The notes under the pieces: generated by a model
Database searches by the model: none
Told to the model about the DNA's origin: nothing
Seen by the model: only the letters and a program-made list of their open reading frames with translations
Assembly: GCA_001899765.1 (NCBI GenBank)
Contig: MKWM01000042.1
Span: 1 to 38,297 of the forward strand
Length of the DNA: 38,297 bases
Direction of reading: 5' to 3'
From: Thiobacillus sp. 63-78
GTDB taxonomy: Bacteria > Pseudomonadota > Gammaproteobacteria > Burkholderiales > Thiobacillaceae
Position numbers and translations under genes: made by a program
Shown here: in pieces, positions 15,484 through 23,683 of the stretch
Layout of the letters: each line of letters opens with the position of its first letter
How positions within the stretch are numbered: the stretch's first letter is position 1

Positions 15484-15738
15484 ATGAGTGACCACCTCCA
15501 CCTTCTCCAGGATCAGGTCTATCCTTTTGACGCGCGAGGGATCGCCAAGCGTTTTCGCCATGCGGCCATTTTCGGCGCACTGGATGCGTTGAATTCGGGA
15601 GAGCGCATGCGTTTCGTCAACGATCACGATCCCCTGCCTCTGCTCGACCAGCTGCGCAACCGCTACGGTGCGGCCGTCGACATCCAGTACCTGAAGCGTG
15701 AACCTGGCGAAATCGTGATCGACTTCATCCGCAGTTGA
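15484..15738 (+). CDS. DUF2249-domain protein (second copy)
   Basis: An 84-residue DUF2249 protein: YPFDARGIAKRFRHAAIFGALDAL in two parts, then MRFVNDHDPLPLLDQLRNRYG. It shares the core pattern of the copy at 12251 (DARE/DARG near the start, a run ending in F-x-N/H-x-x-P-x-P-L) but is otherwise diverged, so the two are paralogues and not a recent duplication. It starts an operon with the 375-aa membrane protein and the FmdE-like protein. The role is unknown; the association with hemerythrin-type and NnrS-like proteins suggests a redox or nitric-oxide context. Confidence 0.8.
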   Translation: MSDHLHLLQDQVYPFDARGIAKRFRHAAIFGALDALNSGERMRFVNDHDPLPLLDQLRNRYGAAVDIQYLKREPGEIVIDFIRS

Positions 15739-15747
15739 AGGCCGGCG

Positions 15748-16875
15748 GTGTTGCCGGCGCTGGTATACCTTGCCCTGGCGGCGTTCGCCGCAGCGCTGCT
15801 GGGCTCGCTCCACGCCGGACGCGTCGTCGTCCTGCATCTGGTTCTGGCCGTCGGGGCCATGCCGCTGATCTTCGGCGCCATGAGCCATTTCATCCCGGTG
15901 CTCACCCGGACGCGCGCGCCGGGCGCCTGGCTGGGCAGCCTCCCCATTCTGGCCCTGGCGGGCGCCCTGCTGGCCATGGCGGCATTCAGCCTGCCCGACA
16001 TGCTATGGGGACGCTATGCCGGCGCATGCGTGGCGGCAAGCGCCGCGATCGCCATGCTGATCTGGAGCCGGGGCCGGCGGAAAACCATGCTGGGCCGCCC
16101 CCATCCAGGCCTGGCCTGGTACGAAGCCGCGCTGGCCTGCCTCGTGCTCGCCCTGCTCGCCATCCTCGCAAGCGCGTTCTGGCCGCAGCAATGGGCGGGG
16201 CTGCGACGTCTCCACCTCCATCTCAACACGCTCGGATTCATCGGTCTGACCGCCGTGGGCACCCTCGCGGTCCTGCTGCCGACCGTCGCCGGCAGGCCCG
16301 ACCCTGAAGTCGGACCGTGGTTGCGCCGTCACCTGCCATGGGCCGTGGCGGGGACGCTGCTGGTCGCCGTCGGCGCGGCATGGTTCGGCCCGCTTGCCTG
16401 GGTCGGCGCCGTCGCATGGGCGATTCCGTCAGGACGACTGGGCGTCCGCTGGCTGCGGCGGTATCGTGCTGAAATCCTTGCCTGGCACGGCGCGGCGCCG
16501 CTACTCGCCGCCGCGCTGGCCGGGTTCGGCCTCAGCATACTGTTCGGCGCTGCCGCAACCTTCATGCCGGCGCTGGCCCCCACTTCGGTCTTCGTCGCCG
16601 GCTTCCTGCCGCCGCTGGTCTCCGGAGCCGCCACCCAACTGCTGCCCGGCTGGCGGCGCCCCGGCGCGCAGGGCGCATGGCACACGGAACTGCGCAGACG
16701 GCTGGGGCGCTTCGGCGGCGTCCGTGCCGTGCTGTTCTGCGTGGGCGGCATCGCAGGCGGGATGGCGCGGGAAGGGGGGCTGCTCCTGAGTGCCGCCACG
16801 CTGCTGTGGTTCATCCTGCAGGCGGTTGCGGCGATGATGAACACTCGAACGATCCCCCAGGAGAAAGTCAGATGA
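15748..16875 (+). CDS. polytopic membrane protein, NnrS/heme-copper-oxidase-I-like (second copy)
   Basis: A 375-residue membrane protein with about ten hydrophobic segments. Histidine-containing helices VLHLVLAVGAMPLIFGAMSH and LHLHLNTLGFIGLTAVGTLA recall the heme- and copper-ligand helices of NnrS and heme-copper oxidase subunit I. The motif VLLPTVAGRPDPEVG parallels MLPVVAG in the 428-aa protein at 12520, suggesting a distant paralogue. The start is GTG at 15748, nine bases after the DUF2249 stop; a TTG follows immediately. The 3' end overlaps the FmdE-like gene (ATGA), so the three genes are co-translated. Name by resemblance only. Confidence 0.6.
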   Translation: MLPALVYLALAAFAAALLGSLHAGRVVVLHLVLAVGAMPLIFGAMSHFIPVLTRTRAPGAWLGSLPILALAGALLAMAAFSLPDMLWGRYAGACVAASAAIAMLIWSRGRRKTMLGRPHPGLAWYEAALACLVLALLAILASAFWPQQWAGLRRLHLHLNTLGFIGLTAVGTLAVLLPTVAGRPDPEVGPWLRRHLPWAVAGTLLVAVGAAWFGPLAWVGAVAWAIPSGRLGVRWLRRYRAEILAWHGAAPLLAAALAGFGLSILFGAAATFMPALAPTSVFVAGFLPPLVSGAATQLLPGWRRPGAQGAWHTELRRRLGRFGGVRAVLFCVGGIAGGMAREGGLLLSAATLLWFILQAVAAMMNTRTIPQEKVR

Positions 16876-17483
16876 ACTACCCGGCCTTTTACGATGCGGT
16901 TGCCCGCATCACGCTGTACGACGCGCTCGCCGAGCTCCTCGGCGCCGCCGACAACGGACGGATCGAATACGGCTATGTCGACGCGGTCAAACTCGCCGGG
17001 CATTCCTGTCCCACCGTGGCGGGCGCCTATCTGATGAGCCTGAAGGCGCTGCACCGGCTGTATCCGGACACCCTGCCGGAACGCGGCGGCGTGCGTGTCG
17101 AATTCGGCGCGTCGCAGTCGGACGGCGTCACGGGCGTCATCGCGGCCGTCATCGGCCTGTTGACGGGTGCGGCGGGCGAAGGGGGGTTCAAGGGTCTCGC
17201 AGGACGGTTCAGCCGCCAGCATCTGCTGTCCTTCTCGGGCGGGCACGTTGGCGACATCCGTTTCACCCGGCTGGATTCTGGCGCGCGCGTGACGGTTGCC
17301 TATCATCCCGAGGTCGTCCCCGCTTCCCCCGCACAACAGCGGCTGATCTCGAACATCCTGACGGGAACGGCGAATGCAGTGGAGCGGGCAGAATTCGGGC
17401 GGCTCTGGCAGATGCGGGTCCAACGCATCCTGATCGACCATTTCGATGACCCGACGCTTGTCGTGTGCCGGGACGATCCGTAG
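16872..17483 (+). CDS. FmdE-like protein
   Basis: A 203-residue protein with the FmdE-family signature GHSCPTVAGAYLM (H44, C46), named for subunit E of formylmethanofuran dehydrogenase. Outside methanogens the family has been tied to metal or redox functions but not to a fixed reaction. A central segment GVRVEFGASQSDGVTGVIAAV and a basic, Arg-rich end follow; the C-terminal zinc-finger extension of archaeal FmdE is absent. The start overlaps the stop of the 375-aa membrane protein (ATGA), which implies a functional link with it and the DUF2249 protein. Confidence 0.72.
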   Translation: MNYPAFYDAVARITLYDALAELLGAADNGRIEYGYVDAVKLAGHSCPTVAGAYLMSLKALHRLYPDTLPERGGVRVEFGASQSDGVTGVIAAVIGLLTGAAGEGGFKGLAGRFSRQHLLSFSGGHVGDIRFTRLDSGARVTVAYHPEVVPASPAQQRLISNILTGTANAVERAEFGRLWQMRVQRILIDHFDDPTLVVCRDDP

Positions 17484-17523
17484 TCTCTTCCGCCCGGCCT
17501 GCCGGCGACCCCCCGCTCAGGCC

Positions 17524-18123
17524 CTAATTTCGCGGGGCCCAGCCGGAGATCAGGGCGGTGATGACGGCATCGGCCTGTTCCGACAGCACGAAGCGCTGAT
17601 CCGACAGCACCCAGCGGAAAGCCAGTCCCTGGACCGCCGCAATCAGGATGCACGCGTTCTGCTGGGGAACGATGTCCGCCCGGATTTCTCCTTGCGCCTG
17701 CGCAGCGCCGATCAGCTGCGCGAGAAAATTCAGGAAATACTGGACCAGTTCATTCATGCGGTCGCGAAAAACCGGATCGCCGCTTTGCAGCTCTTCCGAA
17801 AACAGCAGGCGGGGGATGCCCGGCTGCTGCTGGATGAAATGCAGGTGGGCGCGGATGACGGCCTTCAAGCGCTCCAGCGGGGTCAGCCGTTCCAGGCCAA
17901 GCCCTGCCATTTCTTTCTGCAGCCGTTCCTGGATGGTGTCGACCAGCGCCACCAGGATATGGCTCTTGTTGCCGAAGTGAAGGAACAGGGTGGGCTGCGC
18001 GATGCCGACCGCCCGGGACAGCGAGCGCGTGGTGAGTCTGGCCACGCCTTCATGGCGGATGATTTCCATCGCCGCCTCGATCACATCATGACGGCGGACT
18101 TCTGCGGATTTCCTCTTTTTCAC
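17524..18123 (-). CDS. TetR-family transcriptional regulator
   Basis: A 199-residue TetR-type repressor. The N-terminal helix-turn-helix is VIEAAMEIIRHEGVARLTTR, then SLSRAVGIAQPTLFLHFGNK (about residues 12-52); the variable ligand-binding domain follows. I take the GTG at 18123 as start, giving a short basic VKKRKSAEVRRH lead as in relatives. No strong ribosome-binding site is seen, so the exact start is uncertain. It is the last gene of the minus-strand run cytochrome c - FadL-like porin - DUF2892 - tetR. A 48-bp perfect palindrome overlaps the promoter of that run (20283-20330), so autoregulation of the operon is likely. Confidence 0.85.
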   Translation of the reverse strand: MKKRKSAEVRRHDVIEAAMEIIRHEGVARLTTRSLSRAVGIAQPTLFLHFGNKSHILVALVDTIQERLQKEMAGLGLERLTPLERLKAVIRAHLHFIQQQPGIPRLLFSEELQSGDPVFRDRMNELVQYFLNFLAQLIGAAQAQGEIRADIVPQQNACILIAAVQGLAFRWVLSDQRFVLSEQADAVITALISGWAPRN

Positions 18124-18277
18124 GACCACGGTGTTTGGCGCCCAGGGCTTGACGCCCAGGGCGGTCCAGCAGTGAACAATAGATGGGCGATGAGCCGGGC
18201 GAGCGCCTGCCCGGAACAGAGGGCAGGCAACGGCGGCGGCACGCGCTGCCGCCGTAAGGTACACCGTCCGCCCGCTT

Positions 18278-18481
18278 TCAGGAACAGCAGCTGCCTTCCC
18301 GGACGCCTGATTTCTTGAGCATGAAGGCCAGCGGGCAGAAACCGGTCACGCCGCTTTGCGCCAGGTTGACGCCGACGATCACGGCGAGCCAGAGCCAGGC
18401 CGGATTGGAGAAATGGGCGAGCACGATGCTGAGCAGCACCATCAGGCCCGCTACCAGGTGAACGATGCGATCTACGGTCAT
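18278..18481 (-). CDS. DUF2892-domain membrane protein (YgaP-like)
   Basis: A 67-residue protein with two transmembrane helices (IVHLVAGLMVLLSIVLAHF and WLWLAVIVGVNLAQSGVTGF). The FCPLAFMLKKSGVRE motif is typical of DUF2892 and of the membrane part of the rhodanese YgaP. It ends with SCCS, a vicinal cysteine pair that could bind metal or sulfur. A ribosome-binding site (GGAGACTC) precedes the ATG. It follows the FadL-like porin gene by 12 bases. A hairpin (GGCGGCA/TGCCGCC, about 18230-18252) lies between it and tetR. Confidence 0.82.
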   Translation of the reverse strand: MTVDRIVHLVAGLMVLLSIVLAHFSNPAWLWLAVIVGVNLAQSGVTGFCPLAFMLKKSGVREGSCCS

Positions 18482-18493
18482 GAGAGTCTCCTT

Positions 18494-19642
18494 TTAAAAC
18501 AGATAGCTGACCTGGACATTGGCGATGTTCTGCTCCAGTTCGATCTTGTTGCGCGGCGCCACGTTCGAGGTGATGTCGTTGTGGAAGGCGTGCATGTAGG
18601 ACAGCGAGGCCGACACCTTGTCGCTCAGCTTGCGCGTCATGCCCACCGACAGGTGCTTCTCGGTGACGGCCAGCGAGCCGATGTTGTTGTTGACGTCTTC
18701 CCGGCCGATCGGCGACTTGCCATAGTTGAAGCCTGCCCGCACGATGGTTTTGGAATTGATTTCCTTCTGCACCCCGATGGCGTACACGACCTGGTCGTCC
18801 CAGCCGAAGTTCATGGCGCTCGGCCCACCGGGGGTCTGGAAGGGAACCCGGCCCAGCACGTCGCTGAAGCCGATGTGCTTCACGTCGGCCTCGATCAGCA
18901 GCCCCGGCATCGGCTTGAATGCCACGCCCACGGCGAATTGCTGGGGTGCGTCCATGGTCATGGCGTAGCGGCCGGCCGTCGTGTTCCACTTGAACTCGTC
19001 CATACTCTGCTTGCTGATCCAGGAAGCGCCTACCTGCAGGCGGTTGTTGAACTTGTAGATCAGGCCGGCGGTGGCCCCGAAGCCATACACCTGGTTTTGC
19101 GGCAGCGTGAAGGCAGTGTTGTGGATCGCCAGGCTCTGGTAGTCGATGTTGAGCGCGGCGCCGATGGAAAGCTTGTCGTTCACCTTGTAGCCGAAGCCGG
19201 GCGCGATCTTGTAGAACTGCTTGGTCGTGACCACCGCCTGCGCACCCGGCGCGGCGGCCATGATGTCGGCGAAATCGACCCCCATCCCCGACAAGCCCGC
19301 CATGCCCATGCCCAGGTAGAGCCGGTCGTTGACGTTGAAGGCCACGGCGCCCGACGGAATCAGATAATAGTCGGAATCGCTTTCGGTGCCGTTGGCCTTG
19401 CGCGGCGGATTGAGCAGGCCGAAGCCCATGTCGAAGCGCACCTCCTTCATGCCGAGCTCGGCCAGACCGGCCGGGTTGCTCATGATGGTGCCGGCGTCCT
19501 GCGGGGCGGCCACCACGGCGCCGGCCATCCCCCACTGGGTGGCGGTGACGCCGATCATCTGGTCGCCGTTGGTGGCATGCGCATCGATGGCAGCCATATA
19601 GGTGGCAGCCGACACGGCGGCTGCGAGCATCTGCTTATTCAT
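18494..19642 (-). CDS. OmpP1/FadL-family outer-membrane transporter
   Basis: A 382-residue outer-membrane beta-barrel with a signal peptide ending near AIDAHA (residue about 23). The mature N-terminus TNGDQMIGVTATQWGMAGAV and the NPAGLAELG motif are typical of FadL/TodX hydrophobic-substrate channels. The protein ends in phenylalanine (VQVSYLF), the outer-membrane insertion signal. FadL-type proteins take up long-chain fatty acids or aromatic hydrocarbons; the substrate here is unknown. It sits between a periplasmic cytochrome c and a DUF2892 protein in a TetR-controlled operon, which fits sensing and uptake of a hydrophobic compound. Confidence 0.88.
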   Translation of the reverse strand: MNKQMLAAAVSAATYMAAIDAHATNGDQMIGVTATQWGMAGAVVAAPQDAGTIMSNPAGLAELGMKEVRFDMGFGLLNPPRKANGTESDSDYYLIPSGAVAFNVNDRLYLGMGMAGLSGMGVDFADIMAAAPGAQAVVTTKQFYKIAPGFGYKVNDKLSIGAALNIDYQSLAIHNTAFTLPQNQVYGFGATAGLIYKFNNRLQVGASWISKQSMDEFKWNTTAGRYAMTMDAPQQFAVGVAFKPMPGLLIEADVKHIGFSDVLGRVPFQTPGGPSAMNFGWDDQVVYAIGVQKEINSKTIVRAGFNYGKSPIGREDVNNNIGSLAVTEKHLSVGMTRKLSDKVSASLSYMHAFHNDITSNVAPRNKIELEQNIANVQVSYLF

Positions 19643-19669
19643 GTTCAGATCTCCTCGATCAAGGATTCG

Positions 19670-20266
19670 TTACTTCGACAGGGGGGTCATCAGGTTGGCG
19701 GATACGCCGGGGGTGGTGCGGAATTTCTGATGGCAGGCGACGCAGCCCGTCATGATGTCACTCATGTAGGAGGCGGCTCTCGGCATATCCCCTGCATCCG
19801 CCGCCGTGGCCAGCTTGAGCGCGCTGCCCTCGACGATTTCGTTCATCGCCGGCAGTACCGCGAGATCGGTGTTGTTGATCTTGTCCAGCGGGAAATACGG
19901 CAGCAGCCCGCCCTTGGGAATGCGATGGTTGGCCAGCCGCCGGGCCGCCTCGGCCGCCTGTTCGGCGTTGTCGGTCGCCAGCGCCGAAGCGATGCTTTGA
20001 TATTCGGACAGGATTTCCTGCATGACCTGACGCAGCGTGGTCTCCTTCGCATGCCGCGTATGGCCCGCATGCAGCTGCTGGATGGTGCCTTTGAGTTCCG
20101 GGGACAAGGCCATCACCTTCTGGCGCAGCGCCGGGGTGTAGGTCTTCATCATCTGCTGCATTTCCACCGGCATGGGGGCGGCATTACCCGGCGCTTCAGC
20201 CATGGAAAGGCCGGAAGAAACAAGGCCTCCGGCCAGCATCAGGGAAGTCAACATTACTTTTCTCAT
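19670..20266 (-). CDS. periplasmic cytochrome c, class II-like
   Basis: A 198-residue secreted protein with a signal peptide cleaved near SMAEA (residue about 25). A single heme-binding motif CVACH (C175, C178, H179) lies close to the C-terminus, as in class II (cytochrome c') proteins, after a mainly helical body. The sixth ligand is not obvious. Cytochromes c' bind NO or shuttle electrons; the role here is open. The ATG at 20266 is used because upstream codons lie inside the palindrome 20283-20330; GGAG precedes it. First gene of the operon with the FadL-like porin, DUF2892 and tetR. Confidence 0.82.
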   Translation of the reverse strand: MRKVMLTSLMLAGGLVSSGLSMAEAPGNAAPMPVEMQQMMKTYTPALRQKVMALSPELKGTIQQLHAGHTRHAKETTLRQVMQEILSEYQSIASALATDNAEQAAEAARRLANHRIPKGGLLPYFPLDKINNTDLAVLPAMNEIVEGSALKLATAADAGDMPRAASYMSDIMTGCVACHQKFRTTPGVSANLMTPLSK

Positions 20267-20282
20267 CAGAGTCTCCATATGA

Positions 20283-20330
20283 ATAATCACGCGAACATAT
20301 GATCGTTTGATCATATGTTCGCGTGATTAT
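20283..20330. promoter_or_regulatory. 48-bp perfect palindrome, probable TetR operator
   Basis: Two 22-base arms (20283-20304 and 20309-20330) are exact reverse complements around the 4-base loop GTTT. The inner part reads CATATGATC-GTTT-GATCATATG. The outer right arm overlaps the minus-strand -10 hexamer (20326-20331), and the palindrome ends 16 bases before the cytochrome start codon. A repressor bound here would block the promoter. The tetR gene closing the operon is the natural candidate. Transcribed, it would also form a strong leader hairpin. Confidence 0.75.
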
Positions 20331-20353
20331 ATAAAGCGCCTTAATTTATGCAA
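20326..20353 (-). promoter_or_regulatory. promoter of the cytochrome c / FadL / DUF2892 / tetR operon
   Basis: On the minus strand TTGCAT (20353-20348) and TATAAT (20331-20326) are separated by 16 bases, a good sigma-70 promoter. Transcription would start near 20319, inside the palindrome. From 20354 to 20586 I see nothing further except the GAGGAA ribosome-binding site of the next plus-strand gene. Confidence 0.65.
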
Positions 20354-20586
20354 GAGGATCGTGAAATCTTAATTTAATGCCCCGTGAGTGGCGGTCTGTC
20401 CCATCGTGCCATGTCATCCATGCGGTGTGCGGATACAATTCACTCTTCAGACAGCGCATCATCCGCCGGCCCATGGGGCGCGACGGTCATGCGCCTGGCG
20501 GCACCCTGGCGCCGGGAACGATGCGAGGCCTGCAACAGAACGCTCGGGCATTGGCCAGGCCTGTCAACAGGAATCAGAGGAACAGA

Positions 20587-21840
20587 ATGAAATGTGTGGA
20601 TGATTTCCGCCTGCGCTTCGGCAGACAGGAACTGGTGCCGATCGTCATCGGCGGCATGGGCGTGGATATTTCCACCGCCGAACTCGCGCTCGAGGTCGCG
20701 CGCCTCGGCGGCATCGGCCATATCTCCGACGCCATGGTGCAGACCGTGTCCGATCGGCGTTTCGATACCAAATTCGTCAGCGAGAAGCTGAAGAAATACA
20801 AGACCAACGCCGCCAGCAGCGACAAGTCCAACGTGCATTTCAACCTCGCCGTGCTCGAGGAGGCCACGCGCTATCACGTCGGCCGGACGATGGAAGCCAA
20901 GCGCGGCGACGGCATGATCTTCATCAACTGCATGGAGAAGCTCACCATGAACGCGCCGCGCGAGACGCTGCGCATGCGCCTCTCCGCCGCGCTCGATGCC
21001 GGCATCGACGGCATCACGCTGTCCGCCGGCCTGCACCTCGGCTCGTTCGCGCTGATCGAGGACCATCCGCGCTTTCGCGACGCCAGGCTCGGCATCATCG
21101 TGTCCTCGGCGCGCGCGCTGGCGATGTTCCTGCGCAAGAACGCGCGGCTGCAGCGGCTGCCGGACTACGTCGTGGTGGAAGGCCCGCTCGCCGGCGGCCA
21201 CCTCGGCTTCGGCATCGAGGACTGGGCGAAGTACGACCTTGCCACCCTCGTGGGCGAGGTGCTGACGTATCTCAAGGCCGAACACCTCGACATCCCGGTG
21301 ATCGCGGCCGGCGGCATCTTCACCGGCAGCGACGCCGCGGCCTTCCTTGAACTGGGCGCCGCCGCCGTGCAGGTCGCCACCCGCTTCACGGTGACCCGCG
21401 AATGCGGCCTGCCGGACAAGGTCAAGCAGGAATATTTCAAGGCCAACGAGCACGACATCGAGGTCAACACGATTTCACCCACCGGCTACCCGATGCGCAT
21501 GCTCAAGGGCAGCCCCGGAATCGGCGCCGGCATCCGCCCCAATTGCGAGGCCTACGGCTATCTGCTCGACGCCCACAGCCGTTGTGCCTACATCGACGCC
21601 TACAACCGTGAAGTGGAATTGCACCCGACGGCGAAGAAGGTGAAGGTCATGGACAAGACCTGCCTGTGCACCCATATGCGCAATTTCGATATCTGGACGT
21701 GCGGCCACACCGCCTACCGGCTCAAGGACACCACGCTTCGCCTGCCCGACGGCAGCTACCAGGTGCTGAGCGCGGCGCATGTCTTCCACGACTACCAGTT
21801 CAGCGTCGACCAGAAGATCGCCCTGCCTCCCGGCGTCTGA
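20587..21840 (+). CDS. nitronate monooxygenase / 2-nitropropane dioxygenase-like flavoprotein
   Basis: A 417-residue FMN-dependent TIM-barrel protein of the NMO/FabK superfamily. It has PIVIGGMGVDISTAELAL at the N-terminus, the VVEGPLAGGHLGFG loop, IPVIAAGGIFTGSDAAAFLELGA (in parts) for phosphate binding, and AVQVATRFTVTRECG. A C-terminal extension of about 90 residues contains DKTCLCTHMRNFDIWTCGHTA, with cysteines that might hold a metal or Fe-S cluster; this is not part of the usual NMO core. The ATG has GAGGAA upstream. It sits beside the anaerobic ubiquinone genes, but the substrate is not evident and true nitronate activity is uncertain. Confidence 0.78.
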   Translation: MKCVDDFRLRFGRQELVPIVIGGMGVDISTAELALEVARLGGIGHISDAMVQTVSDRRFDTKFVSEKLKKYKTNAASSDKSNVHFNLAVLEEATRYHVGRTMEAKRGDGMIFINCMEKLTMNAPRETLRMRLSAALDAGIDGITLSAGLHLGSFALIEDHPRFRDARLGIIVSSARALAMFLRKNARLQRLPDYVVVEGPLAGGHLGFGIEDWAKYDLATLVGEVLTYLKAEHLDIPVIAAGGIFTGSDAAAFLELGAAAVQVATRFTVTRECGLPDKVKQEYFKANEHDIEVNTISPTGYPMRMLKGSPGIGAGIRPNCEAYGYLLDAHSRCAYIDAYNREVELHPTAKKVKVMDKTCLCTHMRNFDIWTCGHTAYRLKDTTLRLPDGSYQVLSAAHVFHDYQFSVDQKIALPPGV

Positions 21841-21874
21841 ACCTGCAGCCGACTGCCTGAACGGCGATTCGCGC

Positions 21875-22342
21875 CTAGGCGGCCATCAGGCGCTGCGCCG
21901 CGCGCGCCAGCGGCGCCGGCAGACGCTGCAGCACCGCATCGGGATCGAGGGCATCGAGCAGATTCTTGACGATGAGGCCAAGTTCGGTATCGCCCTCGCT
22001 CACCAGACGACGGCTGAAGAACAGGGTATCGGGATCCTCGCGGCGCGCAAGCAGCAGCAGGAAATCGCGGGCCGTCGCGCTGATGGTGAGATCGGGGGCG
22101 CCGCTGTCCGGCGCGAACCCCCGTTGGCCGACGGCGAAGCGCAGGCTGAGCCCGAGGTCCTTGACGCGAATGGCATAGCGCCGTCCGGCCAGCGGTTGCC
22201 AGTCGAGCGTTTGCAGCGCGGGCCACAGCAGGCGGTTGGCCGCCAGCGAAAACGCCAGACTGGGCGGCGCGGACGGCAGTCGGGCAATCAGGCGGCCCAG
22301 CGAGGTCGGTACGACAGGCATCAGCATCGGTGCTCCATTCAT
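21875..22342 (-). CDS. ubiT: anaerobic ubiquinone biosynthesis accessory factor UbiT (SCP2 domain)
   Basis: A 155-residue SCP2/lipid-carrier domain protein. UbiT is needed for O2-independent ubiquinone synthesis and is thought to bind the isoprenoid intermediates. The signature near the end, DTLFFSRRLVSEGDTELG followed by LIVKNLLDALD, is typical of UbiT/YhbT. The ATG at 22342 overlaps the stop of the upstream queD-like gene (TGATG), so it is translationally coupled. Last gene of the minus-strand run yhcC-ubiU-ubiV-queD-like-ubiT. Confidence 0.88.
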   Translation of the reverse strand: MNGAPMLMPVVPTSLGRLIARLPSAPPSLAFSLAANRLLWPALQTLDWQPLAGRRYAIRVKDLGLSLRFAVGQRGFAPDSGAPDLTISATARDFLLLLARREDPDTLFFSRRLVSEGDTELGLIVKNLLDALDPDAVLQRLPAPLARAAQRLMAA

Positions 22343-22788
22343 CAGGACGGGCGCAGCGCATCGGCCCAGTTGTTGGGGGTCTCGTACAGCCGCACCCGTT
22401 GCAGCCGAAGCTGATTGCCGTAGGTGTCGGCATAGGCCGCGTCGAGGATGCGGAAGGCCTCGACCGCAAGATTTTCCGCTGTCGGCACCACCGGCAGCAC
22501 CACGGTCTTGTGTCCCGGCAGCGCAGCCAGGAATTCGACCACGACGCGGTCGCCCTGGTACACCAGAAAAGCATGGTCCCAGCGCTCGACGAGTGCCGCA
22601 TGGGCGATGGCTTTCATGTCCGAAAAATCCATCACCATCCCCTGCTCCGCCGCGCCTTCGGTCTGCACGATCTCGCCCGCGAGGGTGATCTCGAGCGCGT
22701 AGCGGTGGCCATGCAGGTGCCGGCACTGGCTGGCATGGTTGGGAATGCGGTGGCCGGCGTCGAATTCCAGCCTGCGTGTGATCAGCAT
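22342..22788 (-). CDS. 6-pyruvoyl-tetrahydropterin synthase / QueD-like protein
   Basis: A 148-residue T-fold enzyme. The zinc histidines are H13 (FDAGHRIP), H26 and H28 (HLHGHRY), and the catalytic-cysteine position is C22 (ASQCRHLHGH). QueD makes 6-carboxytetrahydropterin for queuosine; other members make tetrahydropterins or related compounds. Which reaction this one performs is not clear. The ATG at 22788 follows the ubiV stop by one base, and the stop overlaps the ubiT start, so it is embedded in the anaerobic ubiquinone operon. That position is unexpected for a queuosine gene. Confidence 0.85.
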   Translation of the reverse strand: MLITRRLEFDAGHRIPNHASQCRHLHGHRYALEITLAGEIVQTEGAAEQGMVMDFSDMKAIAHAALVERWDHAFLVYQGDRVVVEFLAALPGHKTVVLPVVPTAENLAVEAFRILDAAYADTYGNQLRLQRVRLYETPNNWADALRPS

Positions 22789-22789
22789 G

Positions 22790-23683
22790 TCAGAAGGCGC
22801 TTTCCGGGCTGTATTCGAGTCCGGCATGGCCATGCCAGTAACCATCCACCGGCGGGCCGGGCATGATGCGCGCCAGCGCGTCGGCGGCGTTGCCCTCGCC
22901 CGCCAGCGCCGCCTGGAAAGCGTCGACCACGCGCCCCATGTGGCGCGACTGCGGCGACAGGCGCAGGCTGGCGATGCCGAGTTCGCGCAGCGCCGGCAGT
23001 TCGCCGATCAGGTTATAGATCCCGGCGGACTGCGTCTGGATGCCGTTGAGCGTGAGGAAGGGCGTCCCCTCGCGGGTAGCCAGCGGCAGCCCGTCCGGAT
23101 GATCAAGGCAGCGGAACTGGCAGTCGTCCTTGGGCAGGTTGTAGTGGCGCGCGGTGAAGCAGCGCGCCGAATACGCCAGCGGCAGGCGGCCGTAGGCGAA
23201 CACTTCGGTTTCCATGCCGGCCGGCGCGCGTTCGAGCAGCGACGCCAGCGCGGCGCGCGAGGTTTCCACCGGCGGCAGCCAGCGCTGCGCGCCGAGCCCG
23301 GCGAGCACCTCCAGCGTTTCCGGATTGTAGACATTCAGCGTCGGGCCGGCGACGAAGGGCACGCCCGCCTCGGACAGCAGCCGCACCGCGCCCCACTCGT
23401 TGGCTTCGACCAGGAAACGGCCGTCGCCGACGATGCGGCGCAGCGTCTTCAGATCGGATTCCGATTCGATCAGCGTCTGACTGGACAGCACCGCTTCCTT
23501 GCCGGCGGCGGCAAGCTGCTCCGCCAGCGTCAGCCAGTCCGGCAGGCGCAGCAGATGACGGCGCGAGCACACGCTTTCGCCCAGATACACGCGCGTCACC
23601 GGCCAGTGTTTCGCTTCGTCATAGAAAGCGAGGACGTCGTCGCGCGACCAGTAATACAGGAGGGGACCAAGGGACAGATTCAT
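22790..23683 (-). CDS. ubiV: O2-independent ubiquinone hydroxylation protein UbiV
   Basis: A 297-residue member of the U32 peptidase-like family. With UbiU it forms the complex that hydroxylates the ubiquinone ring without O2. Its four Fe-S cysteines are present: C39, C175, C188 and C192, the same pattern as C39/C180/C193/C197 of E. coli UbiV. Signatures include YYWSRDDVLAFY and YLGESVCSRR. The start codon directly abuts nine tandem GGGGCTA units (read as TAGCCCC on the coding strand), with no Shine-Dalgarno sequence, so translation may depend on coupling or be weak. Confidence 0.92.
   Translation of the reverse strand: MNLSLGPLLYYWSRDDVLAFYDEAKHWPVTRVYLGESVCSRRHLLRLPDWLTLAEQLAAAGKEAVLSSQTLIESESDLKTLRRIVGDGRFLVEANEWGAVRLLSEAGVPFVAGPTLNVYNPETLEVLAGLGAQRWLPPVETSRAALASLLERAPAGMETEVFAYGRLPLAYSARCFTARHYNLPKDDCQFRCLDHPDGLPLATREGTPFLTLNGIQTQSAGIYNLIGELPALRELGIASLRLSPQSRHMGRVVDAFQAALAGEGNAADALARIMPGPPVDGYWHGHAGLEYSPESAF

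Noticed and set aside
18356..20302. 648-codon open frame on the plus strand over the cytochrome c / FadL / DUF2892 genes
   Set aside because: Shadow of three minus-strand genes with signal peptides, CxxCH motif and ribosome-binding sites.
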